Positions 34,525-42,437 of a stretch of DNA of 62,813 nucleotides are shown piece by piece. This DNA is from Micromonospora rosaria (GTDB lineage: Bacteria > Actinomycetota > Actinomycetes > Mycobacteriales > Micromonosporaceae): the NCBI RefSeq assembly GCF_001567585.1, contig NZ_LRQV01000027.1, positions 1-62,813 of the forward strand. The letters are read 5' to 3'. The position numbers and the translations under genes are program-made. How positions within the stretch are numbered: the stretch's first letter is position 1; each line of letters begins with the position of its first letter. The notes under the pieces are model-generated. The model worked only from the letters and a program-made list of their open reading frames with translations, searched no databases and had not been told where the DNA came from.

Positions 34525-35238
34525 TCACCGGCCGGACGGTGGTGGCGGGGCCGCCGCCCGTGACTGGTAGTCGCCGACCTCGTCGGCCCGGATCAGGCCG
34601 TCCTCGATCGCCCGGGCCAGCAGCGCGGTCTTGGTGGGGGCGGGGCGGCCGACCTTCGCGAACTTGATCCGGGCCCGGTCGATGTACTGCCGCACCGTCG
34701 CCTCGCTGAGACCCATCCGGCTGGCCACCGACGACTTCGACATCGACTGGAACCACAGCAGCAGCGCGGTCCGCTCGCGGGCCGACAGGTGGGGCCGCTG
34801 GACCGCCTCCTCGGCCAGCATCGCCCCGGCCACCGAGGGCGTGACGTAGGGGCGGTCGGCGGCGACCGCGACGATCGTCTCGACGCAGTGCTCGCCGCTC
34901 TCGTACTTGGCGATGAAGCTGGCCGCGCCCGCCTCGGTGACGGCCATGATGGTCCTCGGGTCGTCGTGGTTGGAGTAGACGACGACCCGCCGCCCGTCGG
35001 CGCAGAGGGCGGCGACCTGGTCGGTCACCAGCACGCCGTTGAGTTCGAGGTCCAGCAGCAGCACGTCGGCGTCCCGGCCGGGGCCGTCGAGGACGGCGGC
35101 GATGGTGGGGCCGCTGGCGACGACCTCGGCCCGGCGCAGCGGGTCCTGCTCGATCCAGGAGCGGATGCCCTGGACCGCCACCGGCTGGTCCTCCACGACC
35201 GCGACGGTCACCTTGCGGGCCACCGCGTCTCGATCCAT
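34525..35238 (-). CDS. NarL/LuxR-type response regulator, 237 aa
   Basis: Receiver domain (residues 10-130) with VVEDQPVAVQGIRSW acidic pocket and phospho-acceptor D63 in VLLLDLELNG. It is followed by a LuxR HTH with LSARERTALLLWFQSMSKSS and VASRMGLSEATVRQYIDRAR. The usual conserved EVL of the HTH start reads RTALL. It overlaps the sensor gene at 35208 by 31 bp. The target is unknown; self-regulation or control of the divergent small gene is possible. Confidence 0.92.
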   Translation of the reverse strand: MDRDAVARKVTVAVVEDQPVAVQGIRSWIEQDPLRRAEVVASGPTIAAVLDGPGRDADVLLLDLELNGVLVTDQVAALCADGRRVVVYSNHDDPRTIMAVTEAGAASFIAKYESGEHCVETIVAVAADRPYVTPSVAGAMLAEEAVQRPHLSARERTALLLWFQSMSKSSVASRMGLSEATVRQYIDRARIKFAKVGRPAPTKTALLARAIEDGLIRADEVGDYQSRAAAPPPPSGR

Positions 35239-36335
35239 ATCCGCCCATCCTCTCGGTGCTGGTCGACGACGACGTCAGGGTGGTGGTGCACGACGACCTC
35301 CGGGGCGTCGGCGACGACGCTGAGGACCACGCCCGTGCCGCTGCCGACGACCGTCACCCGGGCGTACGTCCGGGCACCGCTGAGCACCTCGATCGGTGCC
35401 TCCGTCAGCGCCCGGCGCACGGCCACCGGCGGTACGGGCAGCGTCCCCACCGCGTGCAGCGAGACCATGACCCCCCGTCGTTCGGCGACGTCGGCGCAGG
35501 CGCGTACCTCGTGCAGCAGCGGTTCGGGGGTGTCGTCGGTCTCCGCGATGAGGCGACGCAGCCGGGCGGCCCCCACCGCGCAGCGGTGCCGCAGCCCGGG
35601 GTCGGCGGGGTCCGCCCCGGCGGCCAGGTCGGCGAGGATCGGCGCGGTGGAGAGCCGCAGTGTCTGGTACCGCTCGGCGCGGGCCAACGCCACCACCTCG
35701 ATCGCGGTTCGCCGGGCCAGCGCCTCGGCCCGCCGGGTCGAGTTCTCGGCGGCCCACCGGGCGGCCGTGTCGAAGCCCCGGGTGCCGACGCTGTAGCCCA
35801 GTTGCAGCGTCACGCTGCCCAGCACCACCATGACGTACCGGGCGAAGGTGATCCGGTCGAGCGCGTCCGTCACGACCAGCACCGTGAGCATCAGCAGCGC
35901 GTTGGCCAGGAGGAACGCCACCAGGTCGGCCAGCGGGCGTCGCCACAGCACGATCACGGCGAGCCAGCCCACCGAGCCGGTGGCCCAGTTGGCGGGGGTG
36001 TCGAGCGTCCCGGGTGGACAGGCGACGAGGACCGCCGCGGCGCTGCCCAGCGCGGCACCGGCGAGCAGCCAGGCGACGGACCGCCGGACCGTCCCGGTGA
36101 GCAGCGGCACCGCCCCGACCGTGCCGACGACGAGGTACGCCAGCCAGGCGGCGACCGCCAGCCAGGGCCACCGGTACACCGACCAGTTCGTGACGGTCGA
36201 CGGCAGGTCGAACCCGAAATGCCAGCAGCCGGCGATGACGACGGCGGCGATCGTCGCCCCGCGCGCGTACCGGGCCGCGACCTGTGCCGTCACGTCGGTC
36301 ACCGCCGCGTCGACCGCCGGCACGGCGGCGGTCAC
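35208..36335 (-). CDS. Membrane sensor-like protein, possible pseudo-histidine kinase, about 375 aa
   Basis: About six hydrophobic helices (WPWLAVAAWLAYLVVGTVG, AWLLAGAALGSAAAVLVA, VAFLLANALLMLTVLVVTDA, and others) precede a coiled cytosolic helix RRAEALARRTAIEVVALARAE. The rest looks like a degraded DHp plus ATPase domain: a position for His is not clear, and no N- or G-box survives, only VTVVGSGTGVVLSVVADAP. It sits between a complete histidine kinase (4-bp overlap) and the response regulator. It is perhaps a modulator of the pair. Start uncertain: GTG at 36335 overlaps the kinase stop (GTGA), and a second GTG lies at 36344. Confidence 0.7.
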   Translation of the reverse strand: MTAAVPAVDAAVTDVTAQVAARYARGATIAAVVIAGCWHFGFDLPSTVTNWSVYRWPWLAVAAWLAYLVVGTVGAVPLLTGTVRRSVAWLLAGAALGSAAAVLVACPPGTLDTPANWATGSVGWLAVIVLWRRPLADLVAFLLANALLMLTVLVVTDALDRITFARYVMVVLGSVTLQLGYSVGTRGFDTAARWAAENSTRRAEALARRTAIEVVALARAERYQTLRLSTAPILADLAAGADPADPGLRHRCAVGAARLRRLIAETDDTPEPLLHEVRACADVAERRGVMVSLHAVGTLPVPPVAVRRALTEAPIEVLSGARTYARVTVVGSGTGVVLSVVADAPEVVVHHHPDVVVDQHREDGRIWIETRWPAR

Positions 36336-37498
36336 CGGGGCCACCACAGCAGCACCGTCGTGCCCCGGCCCACGGTGGAGCGGACCTCGGCGTCGCCGCC
36401 CACGGACCGCATCCGGCCGACGATCGCCTCCCGGACCCCGTACCGGTGGACCGGCACCCGGCCCGGGTCGAACCCCGCGCCGTCGTCGGTGATCTCGACC
36501 CGGATCCGACCGTCGTCGGTCGACAACCGCGCCTCGACCCGGGTGGCGCGGGCGTGCCGGGTGACGTTGGCGAGCGCCTCGACGGTGGCGCCGGTGACGG
36601 CGGCGGCGACCGGCGCCCGGGTGGGGCAGGCCGCGAGGTGCCAGTCGACCGGCAGGCCGGCGGGGGCGCCGGCGGCGCGCAGGTGGGCGTCGAGCGCCAC
36701 CGTCTCGTCGGCGCGCAGGGTCCGGCCCACCTGCCCGATCAGCGTCAGTTCGGTGGCGGCCCGCTCGCGGAGCATGCCGGAGCTGGCCGGTACGCCGCCG
36801 GTGCCGATGGTGACCAGGGTGGCCAGCACCGTGTCGTGCATGCGGCGGTTCTGCTCCCGCTCGTCGGCCCGCCGGGCTCGTTCCGCCTCGGCGGCCTGCT
36901 GGGCGGCACGGGCGGCGGCCAACGTCGCGTCGGCGGCGGTGGCGGCCCGCCGCAACACCGTCATCAGCGCCGCCGTGGCCACCACCTGCACCACCTGGAT
37001 GCCGGCGGGGACCAGTCCCCCGTCGGCCGCCTCGGCCCACCGCGCGCCGGTCAGGTGCGCGCCGACGACCACGAGCCCCGCCGGCACCGCGACCGGTGGT
37101 CGCCAGGCGAAGTTCGCGACCACGATGCTCATGGTCGCCAGGCCGGCGACCCAGCTCAGCCCGCCGGGCAGGATCGGCCCGGCGACCAGGGTCCCCTGGG
37201 CCAGGCAGAGCACCGCGGTGACGGCCAGGTCCACGGTCATCAGCCAGCCCCGCAGGCCGGTGGTCGCGGCGACCCAGGCGAAGACCGCCGACCAGCCGAC
37301 GCTCACCAGCACGGCGACGACCACCGGCGCCGGCCGGACCGGGGGCACGATGCCCACCAGGGCGGCGGCGCCGCCGACGACCGCGACCGTGGTCCGCATC
37401 GCCGCACCACATCGGGCGGTGATCCGGTCCAACGCGTCGTGCGCGGGGGTCATCGCCGCCGCATCGCTCACCGGCCCGGGTGAGTCGCGCGTCGACAT
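36332..37498 (-). CDS. Sensor histidine kinase (HisKA_3 type), 388 aa
   Basis: Five or so membrane helices (residues 35-190), a charged coiled coil (AAEAERARRADEREQNRR), then the phospho-acceptor His near residue 220 in RRMHDTVLATLVTI, and an HATPase_c domain with the N-box EALANVTRHARATR, G1 DDGAGFDP and G2 STVGRGTTV. This is the normal partner for NarL-type regulators. GAGG precedes the ATG at 37498. It forms an operon with the degenerate sensor and the regulator. Confidence 0.92.
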   Translation of the reverse strand: MSTRDSPGPVSDAAAMTPAHDALDRITARCGAAMRTTVAVVGGAAALVGIVPPVRPAPVVVAVLVSVGWSAVFAWVAATTGLRGWLMTVDLAVTAVLCLAQGTLVAGPILPGGLSWVAGLATMSIVVANFAWRPPVAVPAGLVVVGAHLTGARWAEAADGGLVPAGIQVVQVVATAALMTVLRRAATAADATLAAARAAQQAAEAERARRADEREQNRRMHDTVLATLVTIGTGGVPASSGMLRERAATELTLIGQVGRTLRADETVALDAHLRAAGAPAGLPVDWHLAACPTRAPVAAAVTGATVEALANVTRHARATRVEARLSTDDGRIRVEITDDGAGFDPGRVPVHRYGVREAIVGRMRSVGGDAEVRSTVGRGTTVLLWWPR

Positions 37499-37689
37499 AC
37501 CTCATGGCATCACGCGCGTCCGGCGCTCACGACCTCCGAACGGATGACAGCCGAACTGCCGTCGGGTGATCCGAGGACGTCGCTGCTTGACTGAGTCATC
37601 GACCGTCGTCAGACCGGTTCGTGATCGGGCGCGGTACGGCCGGTGGACCGTGTCGGGCGGTTTTCCTGATCGGAAGGGAGGTGAGTCAG

Positions 37690-37896
37690 GTGATTGTCTC
37701 AGCGGGAGTGACGGTGGCCCTGATCCACATGGCGATCCGCGGCGTCTCGGAGACCGTCAAGAGGGATCCGGAAGGCGTCCGGGAGGCGGCCAGAATGGTC
37801 GGCAAGGGTGCCTGGAAGGTGGCCCGGTGGACGGCCGGCGCCGCCGCCGCAGGCGTCGTCGGAGACGAGGCGGCACGCGTCATCCGCGGTTCGTGA
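37690..37896 (+). CDS. Small hypothetical protein, 68 aa
   Basis: The open frame starts at a GTG with GGGAGG about 10 nt upstream, giving VIVSAGVTVALIHMAIRGVS, a mildly hydrophobic start that could sit in or on the membrane, followed by a charged helix ETVKRDPEGVREAARMVGKG and a second Ala-rich helix to VIRGS. I do not recognise the family. It is divergent from the sensor kinase and followed by a clear terminator, which supports it as a real gene. An earlier GTG at 37681 is also possible. Confidence 0.6.
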   Translation: MIVSAGVTVALIHMAIRGVSETVKRDPEGVREAARMVGKGAWKVARWTAGAAAAGVVGDEAARVIRGS

Positions 37897-37902
37897 CCAG
37901 GA

Positions 37903-37929
37903 GCGGCCGGGTACGGGGTACCCGGCCGC
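37903..37929 (+). terminator. Hairpin after the small gene
   Basis: Perfect 11-bp stem GCGGCCGGGTA with a CGGGG-type loop, 6 nt past the stop, followed by CACTGTTTCTC (a weak U-rich tail). Confidence 0.8.
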
Positions 37930-38424
37930 CACTGTTTCTCCACCGCTGTTCTCTCCGCCGCTGCACAGCGGCTCGCCGAATGGGTCCGGCGGCCACCACC
38001 GGACAATGGCGGACGGGCCGGCGACCAGGTCGAGCGGACGGACCGGTGGTGCACGACGAACGCCGACGCCCGTCGCCATGTCGTCGCGATCTCGTCCACC
38101 CGTCCGGTGCGGTCGGCGCGACTCCGGAGAACCGTTCGTTCGACGATCGTCCCGATATTCCCCGGCCGTGCCGCCGGGGCCGCGCCGACGGTCAACGGTT
38201 TCCCGTGGCAATCCCGAGGAAAAGAAAACCACCGGGCACGGTGCGACGGTGCGACGGCGCGGACGTCGGGGTCGCGGAACGCCCATTCCGGAGGCGGCAG
38301 CCAGGGGCGTTCCGGTCCACCGCCCGGACACGACGGGGGTTCCCGACCAACCCGACCAACTCGGTCCACATCGCCCCCCAATAGACGATCATTGATATTT
38401 AGCGCTATAGATGTGATGCTGGTC
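37930..38424. other. Gene-free region upstream of the LPMO gene
   Basis: About 500 bp without a convincing gene: the long open frames here on both strands lack starts, ribosome binding sites and family features. Composition is less GC-rich than neighbours. The last 40 bp before the palindrome are distinctly AT-rich (around 38388-38412), probably the LPMO promoter zone. Confidence 0.5.
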
Positions 38425-38442
38425 CGTGGAAGCGCTTCCACG
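38425..38442. promoter_or_regulatory. 18-bp perfect palindrome, LacI-family operator upstream of the LPMO
   Basis: CGTGGAAGCGCTTCCACG, perfectly symmetrical. The core GGAAGCGCTTCC resembles the sites of LacI-family regulators of polysaccharide degradation (CebR/CelR type, TGGGAGCGCTCCCA). It is centred about 43 bp upstream of the ATG at 38477. Confidence 0.8.
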
Positions 38443-38476
38443 ACGTCACGGAACACCGAGGAACGGAGGACGTACG

Positions 38477-39157
38477 ATGCAGTCACCCCAGCCCGACCAG
38501 GCCGGCCGGCGATCCCGGTCCGCCGTCCGACAGCCTCTCCGGGCGCTTGCCCTGCTGCTCACCCTGGTGGTCGGCGTGCTGCCCTGGGCCAGTCCGGCCC
38601 AGGCCCACGGCACCATCGTCAACCCGGCGTCCCGCGCCTACCAGTGCTGGCAGACCTGGGGCAGCAACCACACCAACCCGGCCATGCAGCAGCAGGACCC
38701 GATGTGCTGGCAGGCCTTCCAGTCCAACCCCGACACCATGTGGAACTGGATGAGCGCGCTGCGCGACGGCCTCGGGGGGAACTTCCAGGGCAGCACCCCC
38801 GACGGGCAGCTGTGCAGCAACGGCCTGTCCCGCAACAACAGCCTGAACCAGCCCGGCGCGTGGAAGCGGACCAACATCAGCCGCAACTTCACGGTCCACC
38901 TGTACGACCAGGCCAGTCACGGCGCGGACTTCTTCCGGGTCTACGTCAGCAAGAACGGGTTCAACCCCGCCACCCAGCGCCTCGGGTGGGGCAACCTCGA
39001 CTTCATCACGCAGACCGGCCGCTACGCACCGGCACAGAACATCTCGTTCAACGTCTCGACCTCCGGCTACACCGGACACCACATCGTCTTCGTCATCTGG
39101 CAGGCCTCGCACCTCGACCAGACCTACATGTGGTGCAGCGACGTGAACTTCACCTGA
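38477..39157 (+). CDS. AA10 lytic polysaccharide monooxygenase, 226 aa
   Basis: Secreted copper enzyme that oxidatively cleaves chitin or cellulose. Signal peptide residues 1-43 ending AQA, so that mature His1 is H44 (AHGTIVNPASRAYQCW). The second copper-brace His is H148 in DQASHGADFFRVYVSK, and the axial Phe is F225 (CSDVNF). It has no carbohydrate-binding module and ends right after the catalytic domain. Start chosen by GGAGGA 7 nt upstream. The LacI-type palindrome suggests induction by chito- or cello-oligosaccharides. Substrate choice between chitin and cellulose cannot be read reliably. Confidence 0.95.
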   Translation: MQSPQPDQAGRRSRSAVRQPLRALALLLTLVVGVLPWASPAQAHGTIVNPASRAYQCWQTWGSNHTNPAMQQQDPMCWQAFQSNPDTMWNWMSALRDGLGGNFQGSTPDGQLCSNGLSRNNSLNQPGAWKRTNISRNFTVHLYDQASHGADFFRVYVSKNGFNPATQRLGWGNLDFITQTGRYAPAQNISFNVSTSGYTGHHIVFVIWQASHLDQTYMWCSDVNFT

Positions 39158-39187
39158 TCCGCCCCGCCGACAACCGGTGGCAGCGCC

Positions 39188-39213
39188 GCGGCCCGGGACC
39201 CGTCCCGGGCCGC
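39188..39213 (+). terminator. Strong hairpin after the LPMO gene
   Basis: Perfect 11-bp stem GCGGCCCGGGA with loop CCCG, 31 nt past the stop. Confidence 0.8.
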
Positions 39214-39327
39214 ACCGGTGTCGCCGGTCGGGCCTGCGGATGCCGACGGCCGGGCGGCCGGCGCGCACCGGGGCCCGACACGGCGGCGGTGACCGTGCCG
39301 GCGCGTGTGCGCGGGCGGCCCGCCGAC

Positions 39328-39333
39328 TAGGCT
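39328..39333 (+). promoter_or_regulatory. -10 box of a leaderless HAD transcript
   Basis: TAGGCT ends 7 nt before the GTG at 39341, the spacing at which transcription starts on the first base of the start codon. No Shine-Dalgarno sequence is present between them. The -35 is weak. Confidence 0.6.
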
Positions 39334-39340
39334 GGACCCT

Positions 39341-40024
39341 GTGATCCGGGCTGTGATCGTGGACGTCGACGACACCCTCTGCCTCACCCAGGCCGCCTCG
39401 TTCGCGCTGGAGAACGAGGTCCTGGCCCAGATGGGCCGACCGCCGATGCCACGGGCCCTGCACCTGTCCACCTGGGGCCAACCGCTGTTGGACGCCATGC
39501 CCACCCGGTCACCCGGCCTCGACCTCGCCCGGTTCTCGGCGCTCTACCAGGCCGCGCTGGAGCGGTACGTCGCCGACGGCCGGCTGGACGTCATCCCGCC
39601 GGACAACCTGCGGGCGCTGGACGAGTTCGTGCTCACCGGCCGGGCGGTGTTCCTGTTGACCTCGCGGACCGAGGACGAGGTCCGGCACATGCTGGAGCCG
39701 GACCACGTGCTGGCCGAACGGGTCAGCGGCATCTACCACGCCGGCAACACCCGATTCCGCAAACCCGACCCGCGCGCCTTCGACGAGCTGCTCGCCACGA
39801 CCGGGATCCCGCCGGAGCAGTGCGTCTACGTCGGGGACTCGCCGGGCGACGCGGTGGCGGCCGGCGGGGCGGGCATGCACTTCGTCGGCTGCCTGCAGAG
39901 CGGGGTACGCACGCCGGAGGACTTCGACCTCCGGCACGTGGACGCCTTCATCGACGCCTTTCCCGACATCGTCGAGGCCGTCCACCGACTCGACCGGGCC
40001 CGGCTCTCGGCCCCCGGCGGATAG
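39341..40024 (+). CDS. HAD-family hydrolase (phosphatase), 227 aa
   Basis: All HAD motifs are present: D8 and D10 in VIVDVDDTLC, threonine/serine motif II in VFLLTSRTEDE, lysine motif III in FRKPDPRAFDELL, and motif IV VYVGDSPGDAVAAGGAGM. The cap is helical, of the Gph/YjjG-like class. It removes phosphate from a small metabolite, identity unknown. The GTG start gives a typical N-terminus immediately before the first motif; the frame upstream is non-coding in style. Likely translated from a leaderless mRNA. Confidence 0.9.
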   Translation: MIRAVIVDVDDTLCLTQAASFALENEVLAQMGRPPMPRALHLSTWGQPLLDAMPTRSPGLDLARFSALYQAALERYVADGRLDVIPPDNLRALDEFVLTGRAVFLLTSRTEDEVRHMLEPDHVLAERVSGIYHAGNTRFRKPDPRAFDELLATTGIPPEQCVYVGDSPGDAVAAGGAGMHFVGCLQSGVRTPEDFDLRHVDAFIDAFPDIVEAVHRLDRARLSAPGG

Positions 40025-40129
40025 CCGGGAACCCGGAGCCGGCTCGGGCGCGACGGGACGGCCGACGACCCGTTCCCGGCGCGGCCGGGCCGGCCGCCTG
40101 CGCCAGCCAGCCCGCCGGGCGGGCCCGGG

Positions 40130-40276
40130 TCACTCCAGCAGCAGCACCGGGATGCCGTCGCGCACCGGGAACGCCAGGCCGCACCGGACACAGCGCAGCC
40201 GCTCCCCGGCACGGCGGAGGTCGCCCCCGTCCGCCGGGCAGCACAGGACGTCGAGAAGCTCCTGATCGAGGTGCAT
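40130..40276 (-). CDS. Trm112/UPF0434-family small zinc-ribbon-like protein, 48 aa
   Basis: Read directly from the minus strand: MHLDQELLDVLCCPADGGDL, then RRAGERLRCVRCGLAFPVRD and GIPVLLLE. Two Cys pairs (LCCP and CVRC) and the C-terminal GIPVLL are typical of the Trm112-like family. GGGAGGG precedes the ATG. Bacterial members are small, often found as stand-alone genes of unclear role, possibly activating methyltransferases. Converges with the HAD gene. Confidence 0.88.
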   Translation of the reverse strand: MHLDQELLDVLCCPADGGDLRRAGERLRCVRCGLAFPVRDGIPVLLLE

Positions 40277-40540
40277 GGTCCCTCCCAGGGGTGGCGTACG
40301 CGGTGGTGGGCCATACCGGAGGTGCCGGGCGGCACCGGATGGTCGGCGCGCTTTCCCGGGCGCTCAAAAGGGTAGCGGGAGGCGGACCCGTTGGCCAGCG
40401 GTCGCGCGATGATCTATTCTGGAGCGACGAATCCACCGGCTCCCGAGATCGAATTTCCGTCGGGCGGCAATATTGATCCGGGGAATCCCACTGACGATTT
40501 CCTCAGCGGATCTCCAGGGAGACTCCACGGAAGAACAGCA
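40277..40540. other. Spacer upstream of the nucleoside-type cluster
   Basis: No convincing gene in either direction. It is more AT-rich than the surroundings, particularly 40410-40510, consistent with divergent promoters for the Trm112-like gene and the plus-strand cluster. Confidence 0.5.
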
Positions 40541-40569
40541 TTGACGGTGATGAGTGTCACCGTTATGGT
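40541..40569 (+). promoter_or_regulatory. Promoter with embedded operator for the 40.6-49.5 kb cluster
   Basis: TTGACG at 40541-40546, 17-bp spacer, TATGGT at 40564-40569. The inverted repeat ACGGTGA-N6-TCACCGT (40544-40563) fills the -35/-10 interval. Its GTGA-N6-TCAC core resembles CRP-family sites. A protein bound there would block RNA polymerase; the bound protein is not known. Confidence 0.75.
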
Positions 40570-40656
40570 CTGGTACCGCTGGAACTTTCGTCGACCGGTT
40601 CGGTCCGCGAATGCGCGCATCCGCTCCCGGCTTCCCACGAATGATCGGGGAAACGC

Positions 40657-41550
40657 ATGTCCGAAAGCCAGGCCAGCCCTCCGCTGAGGTACGCGATCTC
40701 CGTTCCTCCGCACGGCGACTACGGCGATCCGCGATTCCTGGTGACCCTCGCCCGCGAGGCCGAGGAGGCCGGCTGGGACGGCTTCTTCCTCTGGGACCAC
40801 CTGGCGTTCATGCGCGGGTTCGAGGGACCCATCGTGGACCCCTGGATCAGTCTCGCCGCCATTGCCACCGCGACCACCCGCATCCGCTTCGGGCCCATGG
40901 TGACGCCGCTGGCCAGACGCCGGCCGTGGAAGGTCGCCCGGGAGACCGTCACGCTCGACCACCTGTCGCAGGGCCGGCTGATCCTCGGTGTCGGGCTGGG
41001 CTATCCCCGCGATTCCGAGTTCGAGGACTTCGGCGAGGACGGCGACGAACGGGTGCGCGCCGAGAAACTGGACGAGGCCCTGGACGTCATCGAGGGGCTG
41101 TGGTCGGGCAAACCGTTCAGCTACACGGGCCGCCATTTCCAGATCCGGGACTGCACCTTTCTGCCCCGCCCGGTGCAGGAGCCACGAATTCCCATCTGGG
41201 TCGGCGGTTACTGGCCGAACCGCCCGCCCTTCCGCCGGGCTGCCCGGTGGGACGGCGTGCTGCCCGGCCGGCTCTCCCTGGAACGGCGACGCACCTGGAC
41301 CCCCACCATGATCCCCGTCGACCAGTACCGGGAGATCGCGTCCTTCGTCACCGACCGGCGGACCCAGGACGGGCCCTTCGACTTCGCCATCGGCGGCTAC
41401 ACCGACGGCGACGGCGGGCCCGCCGACCGGGAGCGGGTGCGCACGTACGCGGAGGCCGGCCTCACCTGGTGGGTGGAGAACCTCCACGGCTTCCGGGGCG
41501 ACCTGGCGCAGATGCGCCGCCGGGTCGCGCTCGGCCCGCCCCGACCCTGA
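40657..41550 (+). CDS. Luciferase-like (LLM) flavin or F420-dependent oxidoreductase, 297 aa
   Basis: TIM-barrel LLM family: RYAISVPPHGDYGDPRFLVT, WDGFFLWDHLAFMRG, TTRIRFGPMVTPLARRRPWK, SQGRLILGVGLGYPRDSEF and PIWVGGYWPNRPP. It probably uses reduced FMN or F420 for an oxidation, reduction or monooxygenation of the cluster product. GGGGA lies 7 nt before the ATG. Shorter than typical F420 enzymes (about 330 aa), with a shortened C-terminus. First gene after the operator-bearing promoter; 69 bp before the cupin gene. Confidence 0.88.
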   Translation: MSESQASPPLRYAISVPPHGDYGDPRFLVTLAREAEEAGWDGFFLWDHLAFMRGFEGPIVDPWISLAAIATATTRIRFGPMVTPLARRRPWKVARETVTLDHLSQGRLILGVGLGYPRDSEFEDFGEDGDERVRAEKLDEALDVIEGLWSGKPFSYTGRHFQIRDCTFLPRPVQEPRIPIWVGGYWPNRPPFRRAARWDGVLPGRLSLERRRTWTPTMIPVDQYREIASFVTDRRTQDGPFDFAIGGYTDGDGGPADRERVRTYAEAGLTWWVENLHGFRGDLAQMRRRVALGPPRP

Positions 41551-41619
41551 CCACGGTCCACCGTGTCCGGCCGCGCCCCCCGCGGTCGGCCGACCACCCC
41601 TCGCCCCCGGAGGATCCCC

Positions 41620-41925
41620 ATGCAGGCAGACATCGTGCAGGTGGGCACCAAGCTGGTCTACCAGGACGACCGGGTCCGCATCTGGACGCTCGACCTCGCC
41701 CCCGGCGAGGAGACCACCGTCCACCAGCACCCCTGCGACTACGTCTACGTGGTGCTCAGCCCCGGCCAGACGGAAACCGTGGTCACCGACGGCACCGTGC
41801 TGCCCGGCGACGACGCGGTCGGCGACGCGGTCTACCACGAGGCGGGCAAGCCCCACCTGCTGCGCAACGTCGGCGACACGCCGTACGCGAACGTCATCGT
41901 CGAACTCCTCTCCACCGGGCGGTGA
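41620..41925 (+). CDS. Cupin-domain protein, 101 aa
   Basis: Single small beta-barrel: [20 protein letters not shown] (first cupin motif, with metal-type His) and [19 protein letters not shown] (second). The start is set by GGAGG 7 nt before the ATG at 41620. It might be a metal-dependent isomerase or oxygenase or a binding protein; family alone does not decide. The stop overlaps an alternative start of the next gene. Confidence 0.85.
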   Translation: MQADIVQVGTKLVYQDDRVRIWTLDLAPGEETTVHQHPCDYVYVVLSPGQTETVVTDGTVLPGDDAVGDAVYHEAGKPHLLRNVGDTPYANVIVELLSTGR

Positions 41926-41930
41926 CGACG

Positions 41931-42437
41931 ATGGGTGCCCGGCGCGCGTACCAGGCGCTGGTCGACAGCGGGACGGAGCTGGTCACAGCCGTCCCGGACT
42001 CCCTGCTGGCGCCCCTGCACCGGTACGCCGCCGCGCACGACGACGTGGAGTACCTCCAGGTCTGCGACGAGGCGACGGCGGTGGGGATCGCCGCCGGCGC
42101 CCGCCTGGCGGGTCGCCGGAGCCTGGTGCTGATGGAGAACTCCGGGCTGCGGCGGGCCTGCGAGACCCTGGCCCGCTTCGCGCTCAGCCACCGGCTGCAC
42201 ACCGTGCTGCTGCTGGCCCGCCGGGGCGCCTTCGGGGAGGCCAACTGGTGGGGCCTGCCGCACGAGGAGACCATGCACCCGCACCTGCGGATGCTGTCGG
42301 CGCCCACGGCGGAGGTCGACTCGGTGCGCGACCTCCCCGACCTGCTCCGGCGGGCGTACGCCATGCTCGACACCGGGCAGCGCACGGTCGCGCTGGTGGC
42401 GAACCCGCCGTTCGTCGCGGAACTGCGGGGCCGGTAG
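41931..42437 (+). CDS. ThDP decarboxylase, PYR (alpha) subunit, phosphonopyruvate/sulfopyruvate decarboxylase-like, 168 aa
   Basis: Only the PYR half of a ThDP enzyme: ELVTAVPDSLLAPLHRYAAA, then the activating glutamate in VCDEATAVGIAAGARLAGRR and LVLMENSGL. Matches ComD/phosphonopyruvate decarboxylase alpha chains. The PP half is the next gene, which overlaps by one base. Start at ATG 41931; an in-frame GTG at 41922 overlapping the cupin stop is possible. No PEP mutase gene is in the window, so a phosphonate role is not supported; a 2-oxo acid decarboxylation in the cluster is more neutral. Confidence 0.85.
   Translation: MGARRAYQALVDSGTELVTAVPDSLLAPLHRYAAAHDDVEYLQVCDEATAVGIAAGARLAGRRSLVLMENSGLRRACETLARFALSHRLHTVLLLARRGAFGEANWWGLPHEETMHPHLRMLSAPTAEVDSVRDLPDLLRRAYAMLDTGQRTVALVANPPFVAELRGR

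Noticed and set aside
37686..38486. Minus-strand open frame in the region before the LPMO
   Set aside because: It overlaps the small plus-strand gene, its terminator and the palindrome, has no ribosome binding site and no recognisable fold.
40081..40097. GCGGCC-GGGCC-GGCCGC as a terminator between the HAD and Trm112-like genes
   Set aside because: Short stem with a self-complementary loop in an already GC-saturated stretch; not distinguishable from background.
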